Source: Nocardia abscessus
Lineage (GTDB): Bacteria > Actinomycetota > Actinomycetes > Mycobacteriales > Mycobacteriaceae
Length of the DNA stretch: 52,049 bases
Assembly: GCF_015477775.1 (NCBI RefSeq)
Contig: NZ_JADLQO010000030.1
Span: forward strand, 1 to 52,049
Direction: 5' to 3'
The notes below the pieces were generated by a model. The model searched no databases. It was not told where the DNA came from and saw nothing but the letters and a program-made list of their open reading frames with translations. The position numbers and the translations under genes are program-made. Each line of letters begins with the position of its first letter. Position 1 is the first letter of the stretch. Below, piece after piece: positions 32,851-41,728 of the stretch.

Positions 32851-33011
32851 GCGACGCGGCGGGCTTCGCGGCCAGCTTGGCGCTTCATGAAAGCGTCGAC
32901 AAGCGCTTCGGCTTTGGCAATCTGGTCAGAGGTGGGCGCACCGTTGTCGCGGTGCCATTGCTGCACCTGCTTGTCCCATTCTGCGACCACCTGCTCGCTC
33001 ATGGTGGCCAT
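32847..33011 (-). CDS. Antitoxin of the PIN-domain toxin
   Basis: A 54-residue charged helical protein (MATMSEQVVAEWDKQVQQWH ... KAEALVDAFMKRQAGREAR) overlapping the PIN gene by 4 bp. Size, charge and order fit a VapB-like antitoxin, though no DNA-binding motif is evident. Starts at 33011 or 33002; neither has a strong ribosome-binding site. Confidence 0.55.
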   Translation of the reverse strand: MATMSEQVVAEWDKQVQQWHRDNGAPTSDQIAKAEALVDAFMKRQAGREARRVA

Positions 33012-33297
33012 GATACGAGTTCGGCCCTCGTTGCGGGAGTCGTGCAATCTGTCGAGCACCTCGGCAGAGTTGGGGCTGGCTCAACACACCGCAAGGGATT
33101 GTGGGGCGGGTAGCTCCGGCGATCGCAGTCGATGTCGGGGGACGATGGCTTGGCTTCGCCTCAGCTGGCTACGCATCAGAGCGGGCCCGGAATCATCGGC
33201 GCGGTGGTGGCGATACCCTCGGGTGCAAGGCGGTTTGCCCTGCCACTCCCGCATCGGAGGAGCCAGTGCGCGACAGGTGCGCACACCGCGTTGACCG

Positions 33298-33720
33298 CTA
33301 CAGAGGCGTTTTGACTTCACGAGGAGGTTTGTCCGGCCTTACTCCTCGCCAGCTCGGGTGGCGCAGCCCTTCGGCTGTGACCTCGCGATATTCGACCATG
33401 CCGACGATCCGGGGTTCGACCCAATGCGCGTGCCGGGTCAACCACCCCTGTGGCGGTAGGTCGAAGGGGTCGGTGTCGCGGGCAAGTTCGTCCAGCCGGA
33501 CCTGTAGGGCTCGGCGGGCGCGCATCGTCCAGCCTGTGCCGACATTGCCGATGTGAACCAATCTGCCCTTGCCGTCGTAGGCAGCCAGCACGAGTGATCC
33601 GAAAAGGGTGCTGAAGCGTCCGCGGCCGGGGAGCCAACCGGTAACGATGACGTCGGCGGCTTGGCGCAGCGGAGTCTTCACCCACGTCGGCGACCGGATT
33701 CCCGGCCGATAGGGGGATCT
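33298..33720 (-). pseudogene. ATP-dependent DNA ligase relic (motif V and OB-fold half)
   Basis: Minus-strand frame reading SPYRPGIRSPTWVKTPLRQA, VIVTGWLPGRGR, LFGSLVLAAYDGKGRLV, GNVGTGWTMRARRALQ and LRHPSWRGVRPDKPP: the C-terminal half of a LigC/LigD-type ligase from motif V onward. The catalytic lysine domain is missing, and the upstream part of the frame has no ligase similarity. Oriented away from the intact ligase at 34110-35072 and clearly divergent from it in sequence, so not a recent duplicate. Confidence 0.7.
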
Positions 33721-33819
33721 ATTGACCGGACTAACGGGCAACACGCCGATGGTGAGGCGACCCGTTGGGGTCAGCTGACTGCGGCCGGGCAGCGGCGAAG
33801 TGGTCGGCCAGGATCTCAT

Positions 33820-34109
33820 CCCGGCCGAGTAAGGAGAACTGCACGCCGTGGCGATAGACAGCGGCGCATATTCACCTGGGCGAACAACCGCAGATTAGTT
33901 GCCGGTTCGTAGGGCGGGGCAGTTCCGCGAGTGGTGCATCGTGGCGCCGACCCGATGCTGTCACACACCGGAGGAACGCAGCGCGCGGGCTCCATCGCTG
34001 CCAAGTCTCGGGCTACCCGGTGTTCGCACCTGGACGCCGCTGCCACGCCTACCGGTGCCGACCCACCCCTAAAGACCGATTGGTTTGTTATACCGGTAGG
34101 CTACCGCTC
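33820..34109. other. Gene-free stretch between two ligase loci
   Basis: About 290 bp between a ligase relic (minus) and the intact ligase (plus). Short frames only, none with a ribosome-binding site or coding-like composition. It should contain the promoter of the intact ligase. Confidence 0.35.
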
Positions 34110-35072
34110 GTGGCGCGCGTTTCGGCGCCGATGCTCGCGACGGCAGGCCCGGTTCCCGCCGATGACGACCTGCGGTACGCCTATGAATTCAAATACGACG
34201 GCATCAGGTGCCTTGCCCGGATCGCCGGCGATACCTGCCGTCTGATCACCCGCAACGGCAACACGATCACGCACAGTTTTCCGGAGATCGCCGAAGAGTT
34301 GATCGCCCTGGCGGCTGGCAGGGAGCTGGTCCTCGACAGCGAGATCGTTACCCCCGACCGCGCCGGGATCCCGCGGTTCGCGCTGCTGAGCCAGCGCCTG
34401 GGGGTGAGGCGGGCCAGCCGCACCCTGCTGCGCACGGTTCCGGCCCAGGCCTACGTCTTCGATCTGCTGCACGTCGACGGCCGCGACCTGCGGGACCTGC
34501 CGTATTTGGCTCGCCGCGAGCAGCTGGCGCAGCTGGAGTTGCCGCACGGCCCGATCCGAATCAGCCCCTTCTACCTCGACATCCCGGTCTCGCGGATGCT
34601 CGAAGTCGCCGCCGAGCACCGGCTCGAGGGTGTTGTCGCCAAACGCATCGACGCGTCGTATCGCAGTGGGAGATCCCAGGCCTGGCTCAAACTGCCGTTG
34701 CGGCGCACCACCGAGGTGGTGGTGGTCGGCTGGCTGCCCACCCGCGCGAATCCGCTGTTCGGATCCCTGCTCATCGCCGCCCACGACGCCGACCAACGGC
34801 TGATCCTGCTGGGTGGGGTCGGGAGCGGGTTCAGCAGCAGCGCCCGCCGCGCGCTGCACCGCGAGTTGCTGGGCCTGGCCACCCCGACTCCGCCGGTCAC
34901 CGGCGTCGCGCCCGCCTCACTGGTCGGCGCCGCGCGCTGGGTGAATCCGCGGCTGGTAGGTGAGGTCGCCTACCGGGAGCGGACCGCTTCGAGCTTGCGG
35001 CATCCCAGCTGGCGGGGTTTGCGCCCGGACCGAGAGGTGCACGAGGTAAAACTGCCCGCTCCAGATAACTGA
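34110..35072 (+). CDS. ATP-dependent DNA ligase (LigC/LigD ligase-domain type)
   Basis: A 320-residue stand-alone ligase. Adenylation domain with motif I EFKYDGIR (catalytic Lys 28), motif III-like AYVFDLLHVDGRDL, motif IV HRLEGVVAKR and motif V QAWLKLPLRR. The OB-fold follows (FGSLLIAAHD, GGVGSGFSSSARRAL, LRHPSWRGLRPDR). Members repair breaks and nicks, often with Ku in actinobacteria; no Ku gene is nearby. GTG start at 34110 with weak GGTAGG upstream, chosen because the frame before it lacks similarity. The only intact copy among six ATP-ligase loci here. Confidence 0.9.
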   Translation: MARVSAPMLATAGPVPADDDLRYAYEFKYDGIRCLARIAGDTCRLITRNGNTITHSFPEIAEELIALAAGRELVLDSEIVTPDRAGIPRFALLSQRLGVRRASRTLLRTVPAQAYVFDLLHVDGRDLRDLPYLARREQLAQLELPHGPIRISPFYLDIPVSRMLEVAAEHRLEGVVAKRIDASYRSGRSQAWLKLPLRRTTEVVVVGWLPTRANPLFGSLLIAAHDADQRLILLGGVGSGFSSSARRALHRELLGLATPTPPVTGVAPASLVGAARWVNPRLVGEVAYRERTASSLRHPSWRGLRPDREVHEVKLPAPDN

Positions 35073-35198
35073 GCAGCTCGTGCTCGCAACGCACGATAAT
35101 GCCGATTATGTTGCGTTTACGAGGTGTTGCGATGGCCGCCTGAAACCGCACCGATTTTCGGGCGCGAACACGGTGATCGACTCCGTGGGCAACGGTCT

Positions 35199-35378
35199 TC
35201 ACCACATCAGAAAGATCGCCGCCAGGCCCACGACGTAGCCGATGACCACCGCGGCCACACCACCGAGCACCGCCACAAGCCAGGACTTGCCGCGCCACCG
35301 AAGTGTCACCACCACGAGGGTGGTGAGCACGAGAATTCCGATGAGCAAAGCTACGGCAGGTGCGTGATTGGACTCCAC
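35199..35378 (-). CDS. Small two-span membrane protein
   Basis: A 59-residue ORF with GTG start (MESNHAPAVALLIGILVLTT) and two hydrophobic helices separated by LRWRGKSWL; the second runs VAVLGGVAAVVIGYVVGLAA. The regular hydrophobic pattern and GC-rich wobble positions mark it as a real gene despite its length. No family recognised. It lies between the ligase and the PucR regulator. Confidence 0.5.
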   Translation of the reverse strand: MESNHAPAVALLIGILVLTTLVVVTLRWRGKSWLVAVLGGVAAVVIGYVVGLAAIFLMW

Positions 35379-35667
35379 GCTGATCGAATCGGCTCATCGG
35401 GAGTCGATGTTTCACCGAGCAGGGCCGCCAGGAGATCATGGCCAAACTGGCTGTACCCAGCCGAGGGTGCGCTCATGCCGCTGAGCGCTCGGATCGCAGC
35501 GAGATCGACTGCGGCGCAGGATGTCCGGAAATGCCGAATTGCGTGCGACGGAGACAGTGTGCAGTTCAACCTGCTGACTGTGCTGTCGCCGGGCGTGATT
35601 CTCAATGGGGCAGCTGCCGCAGGCAGAAAATGAAGCCGCCCCAGGACGAAGCGAGCGAAGATTCGAA

Positions 35668-36864
35668 TCAGTGAGAGCGTGGATCGCCGGTGACGATGCG
35701 GAGTGCGACACGGGCCGCCATCAGTGTGGAGACGCCGGTAGGTACCAGCGGGTCGTAGCCGGTGATTTCCGCGATGCGAGAGAGTCGGTAGGTGACCGTG
35801 TTGCGGTGGATGAACAGTGCTTGGGCGGCGGCCGCGTGGTTGAACTCGGCCTCGATGAAGGCATCGAGGGTCTCCAGCAGCGCGGGGTGATCGGCGAGCG
35901 GATCAAGCAGGGCCGCCAGGGTGGGAAGTGTCGTTCCGCCCGCGGCTACGGAGTATTCGAACATCATGTGGTTTCGGGTGCAGATGGTTTCTGGCCAGGA
36001 CAGGGCGCGCGCGGTTTCGGCGACGGTGCGCGCTTCGGTATAGGACCGGGGTATGTCAGCGTGGGTGGGCGCGACCGCGGCGCCGATCCAGTATTCGGGC
36101 CGAGTCGGTTTGCGGGGCAGCCCGAGTCGGTTGGCGAGCCCGGCCGCCGGGTCGGATTCGTCGATCAGATGCAGGGGGACGAGCGCGATCCAGCCGCCGT
36201 TGTCGCGATATAGGAACGTGCCCGTCAGCAGTCCGAGACGGTTGCGCAGGGTGGTGAGGGCGCCGGGGGCGGGTTCGCGTAGCCGCACCGCGGCGACGAG
36301 GAACGATTGCGCGATGGGGATATCGGGTGCGTCCGTCCATTCGGTGACCTCACGGCCGGCGAGGAGGTCTGCGGCGATCTCGCCTTGGCGGGCGAGCATG
36401 TCCCAGCGTGGGTGCCTGCTGTCCTCGACCACGACGGTGGCGATATGGCTGATTACCAAGCTGAGGTAGTTGGTCAAACGCAGACCCAGCTGTGGGAGGA
36501 GAGGGTACTCGTCTGGTTCGAGTGTCGGGACACATTGGTTCCACAGGAACGCGGTCCCGATCCGGTAGTTGGCCAGGATTTCCTCGAGGGACATGCCGTC
36601 GCGGATCAGCCGCAGCGCCCGCTCGACGAGCGGTTGCGTGTCTGCCCTGGACAGCTCGCGGCCCGAGGCCAAGGACCCGAAGAACAGCGCGATGTTGAGC
36701 TGGACGCTGGGTACGAAGTCAGCGTCCAGCATCGAATGTGGCAGCAGATCATCGGTCTGCAAGGTCGCGGCCAAACTGGTCGCTCGGGCATGTGCCCGAG
36801 CGACCATCTGCTGCCACCGCTCGTCGTGCGGGATGTCGAGCTCGGTGGAATGCCTCTGCCTCAT
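35668..36864 (-). CDS. PucR/CdaR-family transcriptional regulator
   Basis: A 398-residue regulator. N-terminal RsbT-type sensory helices (about 20-150: VERALRLIRDGMSLEEILAN), a GGDEF-related middle domain, and the C-terminal PucR HTH (FNHAAAAQALFIHRNTVTYR then LSRIAEITGYDP). Family members activate or repress catabolic or secretion genes. It lies directly upstream of the lipase gene's 3' end, same strand, but the order (regulator after lipase) is compatible with the lipase being read separately. Control of the lipase is an inference from proximity. Confidence 0.85.
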   Translation of the reverse strand: MRQRHSTELDIPHDERWQQMVARAHARATSLAATLQTDDLLPHSMLDADFVPSVQLNIALFFGSLASGRELSRADTQPLVERALRLIRDGMSLEEILANYRIGTAFLWNQCVPTLEPDEYPLLPQLGLRLTNYLSLVISHIATVVVEDSRHPRWDMLARQGEIAADLLAGREVTEWTDAPDIPIAQSFLVAAVRLREPAPGALTTLRNRLGLLTGTFLYRDNGGWIALVPLHLIDESDPAAGLANRLGLPRKPTRPEYWIGAAVAPTHADIPRSYTEARTVAETARALSWPETICTRNHMMFEYSVAAGGTTLPTLAALLDPLADHPALLETLDAFIEAEFNHAAAAQALFIHRNTVTYRLSRIAEITGYDPLVPTGVSTLMAARVALRIVTGDPRSH

Positions 36865-36906
36865 GTGTCCTCCCGAGACCGCGGGGACCCGCGTCGACGG
36901 AACTGG

Positions 36907-38241
36907 TCAAGAGCCGGGGAAGCCTGCGGGCAGTGGTGCGGGGTATCCCAGGTTGAACGTCGGGCCGGGCGGCAGCCCACGCAGCACGGCACTGGTCCAG
37001 GCCACCGACGGTGTCCAGCCGGTGACGGCGTTGACCCCGTGCTCGGGCAGGGGGACTGTGATGAACCGCAGATTTGCACCGTTCTCCCAGTACTTGTTCA
37101 CCGTCGGCAGCACTGTCGATGGCGGCACGACCTCATCCCAGATGCCGTGCCACCACAGGATTGGGCTGTCCGGAATGAACTTGCCGAGGCTGTTATCTTG
37201 CAGTACTCGAAGGATCTCGGGTTCGGTATCCAGTGATTTGCCAGGTTTGAAATAGGCGCTGATCGGGCGGTACATGCCCGACGGCGCGATGGTGAGCACA
37301 CAGCGGGACTGGAAGTCGCTCAGGAGTTGCTGTCCTTCCTCGGTCAGCAACTCCTCGGGCCGGAACGCGTCTGGGTATTCCCGGCTGAGGCTGACGAAGC
37401 CGAGCCACATGGTGAAGTTGCCGATACCCGCGAGTCCGGTCTGTGGCGACATGCCGTACTTCGCGATGGCGACCAGGTCGCCGGGCGCGCCGCCGAGCGC
37501 GGTACCGAGCAGCCGGACATCGGGGGCGTAGGTGGCGCGCAGTTCGGCGGCCCGGATGGAGCCGGAGCCGCCTCCGGAGTACCCGTACAGCGCGATTCCC
37601 GAGTCGGTGAGACCGAGTCCCGGGTCGTTCTTCATCGCACGCAGACTGTCCAGCACCATCTTGCCCTCGGCGTAGGTGTTGAAGGTGTTGAACTTGCCGT
37701 CGAAGTCCGGGATGTTGATCGCGAATCCTTGCGCGAGCCAGGAGACGGCGAGCGTGGACTCCTTCATGGTGCCGGTCTGCAGCGTGTAGGACGGATTGCA
37801 AGACGAATCGGTGGAGTCGATGGCCTCCTGGAAGGACACCACCGGCCGCGCACTGCCCTGCCACGGGATGCCGGGCACGACGACGGTCGTGGCGGTCACA
37901 ATCGGGTTGTCGTGGACGTCGTTGGAGCGGAACAAGATCTGCTTGGTGTAGACCGGGACGGGGAGGCCGACCAACCGGGTCTGCACCTCGCGGGTGCGCA
38001 CGATCTGGCCCGGTGCGTAGGAGGCGATGTCCTCGGGGTCGTTGTACCAGGGGTCCTCGTCCGGTATCGGAATCGGCAGCAGGTCGTAGATTTGCGGTTC
38101 CGAGGGCAGCTGCGGCAGCTGATTCTGATCGGCGGGAAAGCCGATCTCGGCGGGATCGCTCACCGCGGTTCCCGCCCCGGCCATGACTGTTACCGCGGAT
38201 ATCGTCGCGATGGTCAGGTATCGCAACCGGGACGTGCCCAT
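36907..38241 (-). CDS. Secreted lipase/esterase of the LIP (LipA-like) family
   Basis: A 444-residue exported alpha/beta-hydrolase. Start ATG at 38241 with GGAGG 4 nt upstream. Signal peptide MGTSRLRYLTIATISAVTVM..AGAGTAVSDP. The nucleophile elbow GYSGGGSG lies near residue 220, and DEVVPPSTV plus a late PLPEHGVNAV supply the candidate Asp and His of the triad. Resembles actinobacterial secretory triacylglycerol lipases. Acts outside the cell on acylglycerols. Long upstream gap (38242-38860) contains a palindrome that could be an operator. Confidence 0.85.
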   Translation of the reverse strand: MGTSRLRYLTIATISAVTVMAGAGTAVSDPAEIGFPADQNQLPQLPSEPQIYDLLPIPIPDEDPWYNDPEDIASYAPGQIVRTREVQTRLVGLPVPVYTKQILFRSNDVHDNPIVTATTVVVPGIPWQGSARPVVSFQEAIDSTDSSCNPSYTLQTGTMKESTLAVSWLAQGFAINIPDFDGKFNTFNTYAEGKMVLDSLRAMKNDPGLGLTDSGIALYGYSGGGSGSIRAAELRATYAPDVRLLGTALGGAPGDLVAIAKYGMSPQTGLAGIGNFTMWLGFVSLSREYPDAFRPEELLTEEGQQLLSDFQSRCVLTIAPSGMYRPISAYFKPGKSLDTEPEILRVLQDNSLGKFIPDSPILWWHGIWDEVVPPSTVLPTVNKYWENGANLRFITVPLPEHGVNAVTGWTPSVAWTSAVLRGLPPGPTFNLGYPAPLPAGFPGS

Positions 38242-38858
38242 AAAACCTCCAGCATCGTTGCTACATAAATCGAGAGCCTCGCGGCGCAGAGGTAAAGAAC
38301 ATCGCATCGGTCCGTCCTGGGTCTTCGGCACGATTCCAGCGCTGGTTGCCGGCATTTGTGCACGCGCACTATCGGCTGTCCCGCTCGTGTCGGACGGCAG
38401 ATGCGCGCTCATGCCGCTTATCGCTCGATTCGAGCCACCTAGGCGTGGGGTTAGCGTCATCGGATGCGTTGCAGCGCAACGTATCCGATGAACTGGCGAA
38501 TATGACACTTCCGAATACTGCACATCCGCCACTCCGGGCGCCGGAGCCGGAGAGCTGACCGGGCGGCCTGATCGGTGCCGATCAGCTGCGTCTGCGCGTT
38601 GTTGCCGGGTCTGCGCTCGCTGCGAAATCCCACTCGGTGGGTCCCGAAATACACACCCCTGGCCGGGCGAGTGCGGTGTCCGGCCAGGGCGCATCGCCGG
38701 CGGGGTATGGTGCAGCCGGATGACCAGGCACCGGCAGGGTCTGCGTGTCGACGCGTTCGTCGATCCGTTGCTGAACCCCCTGAGGCGGGCCATCCCGCTG
38801 GGGTTCCCGCAGGACGACGCGTTCAGATACTCGTTCGCCGATCTGCGGGGCGTAATCC
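38242..38858. other. Gene-poor stretch upstream of the lipase
   Basis: About 620 bp with no convincing gene. It holds the lipase promoter region, the palindrome at 38459-38489, and on the minus strand sequence following the ligase relic (AREPQRDG-type Arg/Pro-rich frames) without recognisable homology. Confidence 0.4.
38459..38489. promoter_or_regulatory. Long near-perfect palindrome, TetR-type operator candidate
   Basis: ATCGGATGCGTTGC (38459-38472) and GCAACGTATCCGAT (38476-38489) are inverted with one mismatch (a G:T pair in RNA) across the 3-nt spacer AGC. The core GCGTTGCAGCGCAACG resembles operators of TetR-family repressors. It sits in a gene-free gap about 220 bp upstream of the lipase start; no TetR gene remains nearby. 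A hairpin role is also possible. Confidence 0.5.
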
Positions 38859-38859
38859 G

Positions 38860-38952
38860 GTTGAGAGGTCGCCAGTTTGCTGACGATGCCTTCCAATCGA
38901 TGTTCCCGCGCCAGCTCCAGCATTGTTGCTGCATCGACATCGGTCCATTCAC
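38860..38952 (-). pseudogene. ATP-dependent DNA ligase relic (motif IV fragment)
   Basis: About 30 codons reading DVDAATMLELAREHRLEGIVSK, split here as ATMLELAREHRLEG and IVSK: motif IV and preceding helix of a LigD/LigC ligase (compare SRMLEVAAEHRLEGVVAKR in the intact copy). Sequence on both sides departs from ligase. Short but the match is specific. Confidence 0.55.
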
Positions 38953-39027
38953 TGCCCGACAGTGGTGTCGAAACTCGTTGTGCGAGTGTAGATCATCGTG
39001 CAGTTTCCGGGCTGCTTGGGTCGGTGG

Positions 39028-39675
39028 TCATGTTGCCGGTTTCGGCACGGTGTTCGTCGCGTGCGCGAACGGTTCGGGCTGTTGGTCGTCTGGGACGTGG
39101 GAGACGACGATCGTTGTGTGCTCGCCCTGCTCGACAGTGGTTCGGGTGAACCCTGACTGGCGTAGTGCATCGGTAAGTTGGTTGGTGGTCGGTCCGCGGT
39201 ATACCTGCGGGTCGAGGCGGCGTGGGAGGCCATGTTCAGCTGGTCGGAATGCGACGACCAGTCGGCCGCCGGGCGTCGGAACGCGGCGGATCTCGCGTAG
39301 TCCGGCGTCCAGGTCGTCCCAGAAATAGATCGTGTGCACGGTCAGGGCGGCCTGGTACGACTTCTCCGGCACGGGCAGTGCCCCGGCGTGCCCGTGCAGC
39401 ACGTCGACTTGGCCTGCGAGGATCGCCGCGGCATTGCGGCGACATGCCTCCGCGATCATCCCCGAGGCGGGGGCGATTCCCGTGACTCGGGCGCCCCGCC
39501 TGGCGATTTCGGCCACCGCTCGACCCGGGCCGCACCCGATGTCCAGCACGGAGTCACCGGGCGAGGCCGCCAGTAATGCGATCGCCTGGTCGTTGATCGC
39601 GGCGGTCTCGTATATCCAGAGGCGGCCGAGTAGCCTTCCGAGAATGCCGTTCGGCCGCGCGCTGTGTGTGGACAC
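39028..39675 (-). CDS. SAM-dependent methyltransferase (class I)
   Basis: A 215-residue methyltransferase. GTG start at 39675. SAM-binding motif VLDIGCGPGRAVAEIARRG, acidic loop near DVLHGHAGALPVPEKSYQAA, and post-motif IYFWDDLDAGLREIRRVPTP with GGRLVVAFRP, of the Methyltransf_11 type. Substrate unknown. A longer open frame upstream lies antisense to a ligase relic and is not coding in character, so the internal GTG is preferred. Confidence 0.75.
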   Translation of the reverse strand: MSTHSARPNGILGRLLGRLWIYETAAINDQAIALLAASPGDSVLDIGCGPGRAVAEIARRGARVTGIAPASGMIAEACRRNAAAILAGQVDVLHGHAGALPVPEKSYQAALTVHTIYFWDDLDAGLREIRRVPTPGGRLVVAFRPAEHGLPRRLDPQVYRGPTTNQLTDALRQSGFTRTTVEQGEHTTIVVSHVPDDQQPEPFAHATNTVPKPAT

Positions 39676-39756
39676 AGCCCGGCGCCGAGCGGGCCTGGTC
39701 GCGGTGGCCTGATCACCGACACTGCACAACGTCAGGCACGAAATCACCGCGTCGAC

Positions 39757-40014
39757 CTCGTGTGGGTGGGCAACGTCGGCACCGGGTACACCCGTGCCGC
39801 GCTGGCCGATCTTCACGTGAGACTCATTGCGCTGCAGCGCGACACGCCGCCGGTCGTCAACGGCGCCGCCGCGCAGGGTGTGGTCTGGGTGCAGCCCCGG
39901 CTGGTCGGTACTGTGGCGGTCGCCGAACGGACCCGCGAGGGCTTCCTGCGCCACCCGGTCTGGCACGGGTTACGCGACATCGATCCCCGGCACGTCCCGC
40001 CACGGACCGACTGA
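39757..40014 (+). pseudogene. ATP-dependent DNA ligase relic (C-terminal OB-fold end)
   Basis: Reads VWVGNVGTGYTRAALADLHV, VVWVQPRLVGTVAVAERT and FLRHPVWHGLRDIDP, the last about 80 residues of a LigC/LigD-type ligase. No adenylation domain. The residues differ substantially from the other relics, so it derives from a distinct ligase lineage. Divergent from the methyltransferase gene. Confidence 0.6.
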
Positions 40015-40266
40015 CCACCAACCTGCACCCGGTGACCGAGATGACTGCGCCACCGAACAGTCTGTCCGCTCGATGCTCGCTCTGCTCGCCGCGACATTGG
40101 CCGATATGACCTCCGTCCGCGAAACACAACGCTGCACAATGATTCCCACGAACAAGCGGCGTGCGGCCGGTAATATCCACAGAGGCCGTTCATGCCCGAC
40201 AAAGGGATGATGGCCGCGGGTCCGATACCACGCAGTCGCCCGCACTACTCGGCAAAGGTGTCCATC

Positions 40267-40607
40267 ATGGGTCTTCCAGCCAGCAGCTCCGACCGAGAGA
40301 AGATCGTCACCGAGCTGCCCGAACAGCTCCACGAACAGCTGAAGGCCAGAGCAGGCCAGTTCGGCCTCGAGATCCAGACCGCCGTGGAACAAGCCAACGC
40401 CGGAAGGCGCGAGCTAAAATCATCGACACCGCGGGGGCCGAGCCGTTCACGACCTTCCTCCCACCCGGATTATGGACAAATTCCGGGTGATCGCCCGACA
40501 GCGCCGCGTGCCGCTGGTTCAGCGGGGTCGCCCAAGCAGTTCACATGTGGCTGGAGGCGCACCGCCCAGCGGAACCACCCAGGCGAGACTCGATCATCCT
40601 CGGCTGA
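40267..40607 (+). pseudogene. Ribbon-helix-helix-like small gene, multiply frameshifted
   Basis: Starts MGLPASSSDREKIVTELPEQ with a helix-rich LHEQLKARAGQFGLEIQTAV, resembling Arc/CopG-type DNA-binding proteins. After about 50 codons three frame changes are needed to follow the coding-like pieces IIDTAGAEPFTTFLPPGLW, then DKFRVIARQRRVPLVQ, then VAQAVHMWLEAHRPAEPP, ending at the TGA at 40605-40607. With three lesions it is probably dead. Which family the full-length protein belongs to is unknown. Confidence 0.5.
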
Positions 40608-40619
40608 GCCGACCAGAAC

Positions 40620-40696
40620 ATTCAAGAGTTCTGGTTCAGCCGAGTGTGGCACGCATGCGATCACCGCGGCGGCGCTGGGCTCGTTCACGACCGCCG
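40620..40696 (+). mobile_element. IS4-type transposase fragment, left flank of the lectin cassette
   Basis: Reads ECGTHAITAAALGSFTT, the segment preceding the second catalytic region in IS4-family transposases, and ends in the 36-nt sequence that recurs at 42581-42616. No transposase N-terminus or catalytic remainder is attached. Marks the left boundary of the lectin/toxin-like gene pair. Confidence 0.55.
40661..40696 (+). repeat. 36-nt direct repeat, left copy
   Basis: TCACCGCGGCGGCGCTGGGC continuing TCGTTCACGACCGCCG; identical to 42581-42616 except one base (C to G at position 10). Both copies lie within IS4-transposase remnants and in the same orientation, bracketing 1.9 kb. Confidence 0.75.
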
Positions 40697-40745
40697 TTAT
40701 TCGCAGCCGCGATTGCAGAGGTTAGCGCAATGGAGAGGTGGAAGA

Positions 40746-41603
40746 ATGAACCGACTGAAAAAGCTGGCAGCGGCGGTGTGTGCGGCTCCTATGGTTATTC
40801 TGGCGCTGTCCGACCCGTCAGCGCGGGCTGATAACTCTTGGGCTACCGGCCCTGTCGTGGGGGCGGCTGGTAAATGCATGGCCGTGAGCGGGGACGGCTC
40901 AGCAGATCGTACGCCGATCGTGTTGGCAGACTGTACCGGCGCAGTGAACCAGCAATGGGTGGTTCAGCCTGACGGCTCCCTGACCGCTCTTGGCAAATGC
41001 CTCGGCCTTGTCGGCACCGGAACCGGGGGTGGAACCCTGACCCATCTGTATACCTGCAACGCGACAAAAAGACAGCAGTGGATGTCGGACGGATCGAGGC
41101 TGCGTAACGTGCAGACGGGTAAGTGCCTGGATATCGTGGACGGCTCCACCGATAGCGGTGCCCGGCTTCAGATTTGGGAATGTCACGACGGGGCGAACCA
41201 GAAGTGGAGCCTCCCTAGGACCGGCCCTGTCATCGGGCCCGGCGGCAAGTGCATGGACGTTTACGAGGGCTCAGATGCCGCGGGCACACCGATTGTGTTG
41301 TGGCCTTGCCATGGGGGAGCGAACCAGAGGTGGACCGTTAACGCAGACGGCACGCTGCAAATCCTCGGAAAATGCCTTGCCGTAGACGGTGGCGCCACGA
41401 AGAACGGCACGCGAGTGCAGTTGTGGCCCTGCAATGGAGCAGAAGCGCAGCGGTGGGAAAAAGGCGGCACAGCAACGCGTTCTACGCTCCGTAATCCTCA
41501 TTCGGGTCGATGCCTGGACGCCGAGGATGTTTCCGATGGCACCCAGCTGCGGATTTGGAACTGCCACGGGCAGCCGTGGCGCCTTCCGGCCCACATCAAG
41601 TAG
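40746..41603 (+). CDS. Secreted ricin-type beta-trefoil lectin
   Basis: A 285-residue exported protein. ATG after GGTGGAAG. Signal peptide MNRLKKLAAAVCAAPMVILA ending near SARADN. The rest is two tandem ricin-B beta-trefoils (about 35-160 and 165-280) with QxW motifs NQQW, RQQW, NQKW, NQRW and AQRW, and repeated GKCMAV, GKCLDI, GKCMDV, GRCLDA sugar-binding subdomain starts. It should bind carbohydrate on host or competitor surfaces. No catalytic domain is attached. Paired with a secreted protein 125 bp downstream. Confidence 0.9.
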   Translation: MNRLKKLAAAVCAAPMVILALSDPSARADNSWATGPVVGAAGKCMAVSGDGSADRTPIVLADCTGAVNQQWVVQPDGSLTALGKCLGLVGTGTGGGTLTHLYTCNATKRQQWMSDGSRLRNVQTGKCLDIVDGSTDSGARLQIWECHDGANQKWSLPRTGPVIGPGGKCMDVYEGSDAAGTPIVLWPCHGGANQRWTVNADGTLQILGKCLAVDGGATKNGTRVQLWPCNGAEAQRWEKGGTATRSTLRNPHSGRCLDAEDVSDGTQLRIWNCHGQPWRLPAHIK

Positions 41604-41728
41604 AACAACTCTACCGAAGACCAAGCACAGAATTTACCTGACCGACTGTATCCATTGTTACGGCGAGACTTTCCAGCAGGGCTACAGACGGTCCAGGAAC
41701 GCGATACCAGACATGGAGGATGGAGAAG

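Noticed and set aside
37327..38268. 313-codon plus-strand frame opposite the lipase
   Set aside because: Shadow frame with Gly/Val/Arg bias; the minus strand carries an unmistakable secreted lipase.
38242..38952. Extension of the lipase frame to a 681-residue protein
   Set aside because: The ATG at 38241 has an ideal ribosome-binding site and directly begins a signal peptide; the extension is low-complexity and crosses the palindrome and a ligase relic.
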